This document shows, piece after piece, positions 32,291 through 36,535 of a stretch of 36,535 nt of DNA (positions within the stretch are counted from its first letter, which is position 1; each line of letters opens with the position of its first letter). Under the pieces are notes generated by a model. It saw nothing but the letters and a program-made list of their open reading frames with translations, made no database searches and was not told the origin of the DNA. The position numbers and the translations under genes were made by a program. Source of the stretch: Pseudomonas sp. GM50 (GTDB taxonomy: Bacteria; Pseudomonadota; Gammaproteobacteria; Pseudomonadales; Pseudomonadaceae); contig NZ_AKJK01000120.1 in NCBI RefSeq assembly GCF_000282375.1, forward strand, positions 1 to 36,535, written 5' to 3'.

Positions 32291-34345
32291 TCAGGCGATG
32301 CCCAAAACCTTGAAAACAAATGCGTATTCGAGGGCTACATCACGTAATCCCTGATAACGACCGCTCATCCCGCCATGCCCGGCACCCAATTCGGTCTTGA
32401 GCAGCAGGGGATTGGTGTCGGTTTTGGTCGCGCGTAATTTCGCCACCCACTTGGCCGCTTCCCAGTACTGCACGCGACTGTCGTTGTAGCCGGCGATCAC
32501 CAGCGTTGCCGGATAGGCTTGCGCGGTGACGTTTTCGTACGGGGCGTAGGCCTTGATCCGATCATAGACGTCCGGCTCTTGCGGGTTGCCCCACTCGTCG
32601 TATTCCGTGACGGTCAGCGGCAGCTCCGGGTCGAGCATGGTGTTAAGCACGTCGACGAACGGCACTTCGGCAATCGCTGCACCGAACAGCTCCGGCCGCT
32701 GATTGAGTACCGCGCCAATCAACAGGCCACCGGCGCTGCCACCGCTGATCGCCAGCTGCGACGGGGTGGTGAAGGCGTTGGCGATCAGGTGTTCGGCGCA
32801 CGCGATAAAGTCGCTGAAGGTGTTGTGCTTGTGTTCCTGCTTGCCGGCGCGGTACCAGGCTTCGCCCAGCTCACCGCCACCGCGTACATGGGCGATGGCA
32901 AACGCCATGCCGCGATCCAGCAGGCTCAGGCGCGCGTGGGAGAACCACGGGTCGAGGCTTTCGCCGTAGGCGCCGTAGCCGTACAGATAAAGCGGCGTCG
33001 GCTTGCCGAGGAACTCGCGTTTGACCACCAGGCTGATCGGCACTTGCGTACCGTCCGGTGCCGTCGCCCACAGCCGCTGGCTGACGTACGCATCGGCGTC
33101 GAACGGGCCGAGCACCGGGGTTTCCTTGAGGACTTGCTGCTCGCCGGTGGTCAGAATCAGTTGTCGGATCTGCGCCGGACGGTTCAAGGCTTCGTAGCGC
33201 AGACGGATCCTGTCGCTGACAAATTCCAGGCTGTTCTGCACGTGCAGGCTGTAGGCCGCATCCGGCAATTGCACGCGATACGGCACCAAGTCCCGTGGGC
33301 GCACTTCGATGATCGGCAGGCCGCCTTCACGCAGGCTCAGGGTCATGGCCTCGGCGTTCAGGCTCATGCCTTCGAGCATCACCGTGTCGCTGTGGGGAAT
33401 CAGGTTCTGCCAGTCGGCTTCGGTCGGTGCGACGCCAGTATCGGCGGCCTGGTACAGCGCGAAGTTGATGCCGTCGCGGTTGGTGCGGATCAGCCACGTC
33501 CACTCGCCATCAAGTTTGCCGTGGTCGACATCGTACTCATGATCTTCGACCCTCGGCGCCAGGCAGGTGAAGGCCTGATGCGGCAGCGAGGCGTCGAGCA
33601 CCCAGACTTCGCTGGTGGTCTTGCTGCCCAGCGATAACAGCAGTTGCCGTTCGGAGCTTGAGCGGTAGCAATGCAGGAAGAATCGGCCGTCCGGCTCATG
33701 GAACACTTCTTCGGCCGCGGTGCCGTCCAGCCGGTAGCGGAACAGTTTGTGCGGGCGATGGGTGTCGTCGAGTTCGCCGAAGAACAGCGTCAGGCTGTCA
33801 TTGGCCCAGGTCATGCTGCCGTCGCAGTCCTGGAATTCCAGTTCGCTGACGCGGCCGCTGGATAATTCCTTCACGAACAGCGTGTAAATCTCTTCGCCGC
33901 TGGAGTCGATGCTGTAGGCCAGACGCTGGTGGTCCGGGCTGATGCTGAACGCGCCCAGGGAAAAGAAGCCGCCCTTGGCCAGCACGTTCGGATCAAGCAG
34001 CAGTAGTTCCTGGCTTTCGTCGATCTGCAGGCTGCCATCGGCCGGACGTGGGCAGCGGTAGTGACGGGCATATTCGTCGCCGGCAGTGGTGCGGGTGTAA
34101 TACAGGTACGGACCCCAAGGTGAGGGCAGCGACAGATCGGTTTCGAGAATCCGTCCCTTGATCTCTTCGAACAGGGTTTCACGCAGACCGGCCTGATCGG
34201 CGGTTTGCGCCTCTTGATAGCGGTTTTCAGCTTTCAGGTAATCGAGCACCGCGTCGGTGTCGCGCTCCTGCAGCCAGGCATACGGGTCGGAACCGTCGGC
34301 CTTGTGGGCAATCGGAGCGCTGTTGACGTTGGCGGATAGGGGCAT
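32291..34345 (-). CDS. ptrB: Oligopeptidase B (S9A serine peptidase)
   Basis: A 684-residue cytoplasmic serine peptidase that cleaves small peptides after Arg or Lys in studied homologues. The N-terminal half is a seven-bladed propeller (IDSSGEEIYTLFVKEL is one blade). The C-terminal alpha/beta-hydrolase domain has GGSAGGLLIG (nucleophile Ser), GYNDSRVQYWEAAKWVA (Asp) and GAGHGGMSGR (His), closely matching E. coli oligopeptidase B. The start MPLSANVNSAP is used because the longer frame upstream runs through a REP cluster. No signal peptide was found. Confidence 0.95.
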   Translation of the reverse strand: MPLSANVNSAPIAHKADGSDPYAWLQERDTDAVLDYLKAENRYQEAQTADQAGLRETLFEEIKGRILETDLSLPSPWGPYLYYTRTTAGDEYARHYRCPRPADGSLQIDESQELLLLDPNVLAKGGFFSLGAFSISPDHQRLAYSIDSSGEEIYTLFVKELSSGRVSELEFQDCDGSMTWANDSLTLFFGELDDTHRPHKLFRYRLDGTAAEEVFHEPDGRFFLHCYRSSSERQLLLSLGSKTTSEVWVLDASLPHQAFTCLAPRVEDHEYDVDHGKLDGEWTWLIRTNRDGINFALYQAADTGVAPTEADWQNLIPHSDTVMLEGMSLNAEAMTLSLREGGLPIIEVRPRDLVPYRVQLPDAAYSLHVQNSLEFVSDRIRLRYEALNRPAQIRQLILTTGEQQVLKETPVLGPFDADAYVSQRLWATAPDGTQVPISLVVKREFLGKPTPLYLYGYGAYGESLDPWFSHARLSLLDRGMAFAIAHVRGGGELGEAWYRAGKQEHKHNTFSDFIACAEHLIANAFTTPSQLAISGGSAGGLLIGAVLNQRPELFGAAIAEVPFVDVLNTMLDPELPLTVTEYDEWGNPQEPDVYDRIKAYAPYENVTAQAYPATLVIAGYNDSRVQYWEAAKWVAKLRATKTDTNPLLLKTELGAGHGGMSGRYQGLRDVALEYAFVFKVLGIA

Positions 34346-34384
34346 GAATGGCTCTCGGACGATGTACGGAATAGGGGCTTCGCA

Positions 34385-34531
34385 ACCTGTGGGAGCGGGT
34401 CTGTGGTGAGGGGGCTTTTCTGTGGCGAGGGAGCTTGCCCCCGTTGGGCTGCGAAGCGGCCCCAAAAAAGGAACTGCTGCGCAGTCCAACGGGGGCAAGC
34501 CCCCTCGCCACATAAGCCTGCTCCCACAGGT
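34385..34531. repeat. Nested REP cluster
   Basis: Outer arms (acctgtgggagc at 34385-34396 and its complement at 34520-34531) enclose a second palindrome (tgtggcgaggg from about 34421 paired with the region 34486-34512). Two REP families therefore appear combined in one element just upstream of ptrB. Confidence 0.85.
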
Positions 34532-34612
34532 CTGTGTCTTGCCCGACTGGTATTGGGACAAGCCTGACGTGCGAAAAGTCGTTACTATAAGCGCCTCTTT
34601 GCCTGCCTTGCC

Positions 34613-35110
34613 ATGGACACCATGACCGAGAACGACTATCTGATCGCTTGGGGCCTCTATGCCTTCGCCGCTTTAGGCTGCCTGTTGGTGTGGATGCGCA
34701 TCACCCGCTGGATGTGGCGTTGGCTGCGTGAGCCGCTGCGGCTGCTGGTGGCGGTGTTGCTGTTTAGCCCGACCATCATCGACCCGGTGAAAGAAAAGGT
34801 CGCCCCGGCCATCGCCATTACGGCCCTCGACTTGCTGTTCAAGGTCGGCAACAACGCCTGGCGCGCGGTTTCCGATCTGTTCATGTACGGCATGATTGCC
34901 TTCGGCATTTACCTGGTGTTCGTGGCCATCCGTTTTCCCATCGAGCGTGCCTCCAGCGCTCGCAAGGAAAAGGCGGCTGCCGCCAAGGCAGCGGCGCGGG
35001 CCGACGAGCCTGATGACGATCAGCCTTTCGGCGGTGCCGGCGATGATCGTTACGGCCGGCCACCGGTGCCGAGCAACCCTCAGCGTTTGCGGGTCGAACC
35101 GCGTCTATAA
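34613..35110 (+). CDS. Small inner-membrane protein of unknown function
   Basis: A 165-residue protein. Three hydrophobic segments can be seen: LIAWGLYAFAALGCLLVWM (about 10-28), LRLLVAVLLFSPTII (42-56) and MYGMIAFGIYLVFVAI (91-106). A cytoplasmic-like tail follows, rich in Lys, Ala and Asp (ARKEKAAAAKAAARADEPDDD). I recognise no functional domain; it appears conserved next to yafJ in Pseudomonas as I recall. The ATG could also be at 34622 (MTENDYL); no clear ribosome site separates the two. Confidence 0.85.
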   Translation: MDTMTENDYLIAWGLYAFAALGCLLVWMRITRWMWRWLREPLRLLVAVLLFSPTIIDPVKEKVAPAIAITALDLLFKVGNNAWRAVSDLFMYGMIAFGIYLVFVAIRFPIERASSARKEKAAAAKAAARADEPDDDQPFGGAGDDRYGRPPVPSNPQRLRVEPRL

Positions 35111-35142
35111 CCGTGCCCCTGCATTGAATCGAGAGTCCGAGC

Positions 35143-35919
35143 ATGTGTGAGTTATTGGGCATGAGCGCCAATGTCCCGACCGATATCGTGTTCAGCTTCA
35201 CCGGGCTGATGCAGCGCGGTGGCCGCACCGGGCCGCACCGTGACGGCTGGGGCATCGCTTTTTATGAAGGCCGTGGCCTGCGGCTGTTCCAGGACCCGGC
35301 GGCGAGCAGCGAGTCGGAAGTGGCGAACCTGGTGCAGCGCTATCCGATCAAGAGCGAAGTGGTGATCGGGCACATTCGCCAAGCCAACGTTGGCAAAGTG
35401 TGCCTGTCCAACACCCACCCGTTCGTGCGCGAGTTGTGGGGGCGCAACTGGTGTTTCGCCCACAACGGCCAATTGGCCGATTTCAACCCGACCGCCAGTT
35501 TTTACCGCCCCGTTGGCGATACCGACAGCGAAGCGGCATTCTGCGATTTACTCAACCGGGTACGCGCTGCGTTCCCCGAGCCGGTAGAGATCGAAGCACT
35601 GTTGCCGGACCTGGTGGCCGCCTGCGCCGAGTACCGCAGCAAAGGCGTGTTCAACTGCTTGCTCAGCGACGGCGACTGGCTGTTCTGCTACTGCTCGAGC
35701 AAACTGGCGCAGATCACCCGCCGAGCACCGTTCGGCCCGGCGCGTTTGAAGGACGTCGATGTGATCGTCGACTTCCAGGCCGAGACCACACCCAACGACG
35801 TGGTTACGGTGATCGCCACCGAACCCTTGACCGAAAACGAAACCTGGACCCGCTACGAACCGGGCCAATGGAGCCTCTGGCGACGCGGTGAATGCGTCAG
35901 CCAGGGCAAGACCGAATAA
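35143..35919 (+). CDS. yafJ: Class II glutamine amidotransferase (YafJ family)
   Basis: A 258-residue Ntn-hydrolase-type glutaminase domain. After Met1 removal, Cys2 (MCELLGMSAN) is the N-terminal nucleophile. GHIRQAN, NTHPF and FAHNGQLADF, the glutamine-binding and oxyanion elements of class II amidotransferases, follow. There is no synthetase domain, so it is a stand-alone enzyme of the YafJ/DUG3-like kind; the acceptor is unknown. It lies 32 nt after the membrane-protein gene and 13 nt before the DUF2937 gene. Confidence 0.94.
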   Translation: MCELLGMSANVPTDIVFSFTGLMQRGGRTGPHRDGWGIAFYEGRGLRLFQDPAASSESEVANLVQRYPIKSEVVIGHIRQANVGKVCLSNTHPFVRELWGRNWCFAHNGQLADFNPTASFYRPVGDTDSEAAFCDLLNRVRAAFPEPVEIEALLPDLVAACAEYRSKGVFNCLLSDGDWLFCYCSSKLAQITRRAPFGPARLKDVDVIVDFQAETTPNDVVTVIATEPLTENETWTRYEPGQWSLWRRGECVSQGKTE

Positions 35920-35932
35920 GGATCTATCCCCC

Positions 35933-36475
35933 ATGTTGCTCAGTTATCTACGGCTGGTGTTGTTCGCGGCGGGCCTGTTGATCGGTGTCCAGGTGCCTGG
36001 GTTCATCAATGACTATGCCAAGCGGGTCGAGGCGCATCTGATCGAGGCGCAGACCGGTTTGAGCGGTTTCCAGGGCACCGCCAATCAGTTTTTCAAGGGT
36101 GATATGCAAGCGCTCGTGGCCCATTACCGGGCCAGCGAAGACCCGATCTTTCGCAGCGATGCCGACAGCCTGAGCACCTTGCTCACCCGTCAACTGGCCC
36201 TCGACAAGCAATTCCAGGCCATGCAGGGCCCGTGGTACATCCGCGTCCTGCAAGTGGCCCTGGCCGCCGACCCGGATATTCGCAAGGAAACCTGGAACGG
36301 CTACAGTTACCAGATCCTGCTGACGCCGGAAGCGATGATCTGGGGCATGAGTGGCGCGTTGCTGCTGTCGTTCGGCATTGAATGCCTGTTCCGACTGATC
36401 GACTGGGTGGTGCTGGGCGGCAAGCGTCTGCGCCAGAGCCGGCCGATCGAAGAGCGGGATTTGCGCGGCCTCTGA
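35933..36475 (+). CDS. DUF2937 membrane protein
   Basis: A 180-residue protein with an N-terminal membrane helix (MLLSYLRLVLFAAGLLIGVQVP), a soluble helical region (30-140), and a second hydrophobic segment (LLTPEAMIWGMSGALLLSFGIECLFRLIDW). This matches the DUF2937 pattern. Function unknown. Start MLLSYLRL lies 13 nt after the yafJ stop, with AAGGAT upstream, so it is probably cotranscribed. Confidence 0.85.
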   Translation: MLLSYLRLVLFAAGLLIGVQVPGFINDYAKRVEAHLIEAQTGLSGFQGTANQFFKGDMQALVAHYRASEDPIFRSDADSLSTLLTRQLALDKQFQAMQGPWYIRVLQVALAADPDIRKETWNGYSYQILLTPEAMIWGMSGALLLSFGIECLFRLIDWVVLGGKRLRQSRPIEERDLRGL

Positions 36476-36489
36476 CTGATCGCTGCCGA

Positions 36490-36535
36490 GCGGGCTTTTG
36501 TGGCGAGGGGGCTTGCCCCCGTTCGGCTGCGCAGC
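36490..36535. repeat. Partial REP element cut by the right edge
   Basis: One arm of a REP (cgagggggcttgcccccg) starts 14 nt after the DUF2937 stop; the rest lies outside the window. Confidence 0.7.

Noticed and set aside
26099..34531. CRISPR array from repeated intergenic palindromes
   Set aside because: The repeats are scattered, of REP type, inverted in pairs, and have no regular spacers or cas genes.

Overview
The window is chromosomal DNA of a Pseudomonas, most likely from the P. fluorescens group. The evidence is the gene content (bcp, gcvR, dapA, bamC, purC, rnd, ycgL, ycgN, a DUF2937 gene and others whose order I recall from Pseudomonas genomes), the GC-rich third codon positions, and many intergenic REP-type palindromes of the 'gggagcgggcttgctcgcg' and 'ggggcaagccccctcgcca' kinds. 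No phage, integrase, transposase, plasmid or CRISPR signature is visible.

Layout. (1) 1-5.1 kb is core: gcvR-bcp on the minus strand, divergent from dapA-bamC-MBL hydrolase-purC, followed by tRNA-Ser(CGA) and its terminator. (2) 5.4-7.5 kb holds small or accessory genes: a DUF1508 protein, a small unknown protein, a LysR regulator and an orphan CHMI-family isomerase. (3) 7.5-20.8 kb is an accessory metabolic region. Two very similar LysR regulators lie in tandem on the minus strand. Divergent from them is a tightly packed six-gene operon: thermostable-hemolysin/GNAT-like protein, AMP ligase, Fe(II)/2-oxoglutarate oxygenase, an aminotransferase homologue that has lost its PLP lysine, an intact class III aminotransferase, and an amidase. 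A convergent EamA exporter and a CynX-type MFS transporter follow, then a glutamine-synthetase-like gamma-glutamyl ligase, which ends at a 158-bp palindromic element. (4) 21.1-36.5 kb is mostly core again: an EptA-type phosphoethanolamine transferase, a SAM methyltransferase, rnd-ycgL, a D-2-hydroxyacid dehydrogenase, a nitroreductase, ycgN, a degenerate M61-like protein, a YgaP-type protein, a TrmH-family methyltransferase, yajD, a spermidine-synthase-like protein, a cyclic-nucleotide-binding protein, oligopeptidase B, a membrane protein, yafJ and a DUF2937 protein. Many of these gaps hold REP/REPIN palindromes.

The most interesting part is the 9.8-16.7 kb operon with its regulators and exporters. 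Its enzymes (carboxylate activation, a possible acyl-transfer partner, oxidation, transamination, amide hydrolysis or formation, export) look like a complete route to a small amino-acid-derived or acylated metabolite, perhaps a signal or toxin. I cannot match it to a described pathway. The neighbouring regulator gene and promoter region are markedly AT-rich, which suggests acquisition. Product identity is inference; the domain calls come from motifs read directly in the translations.
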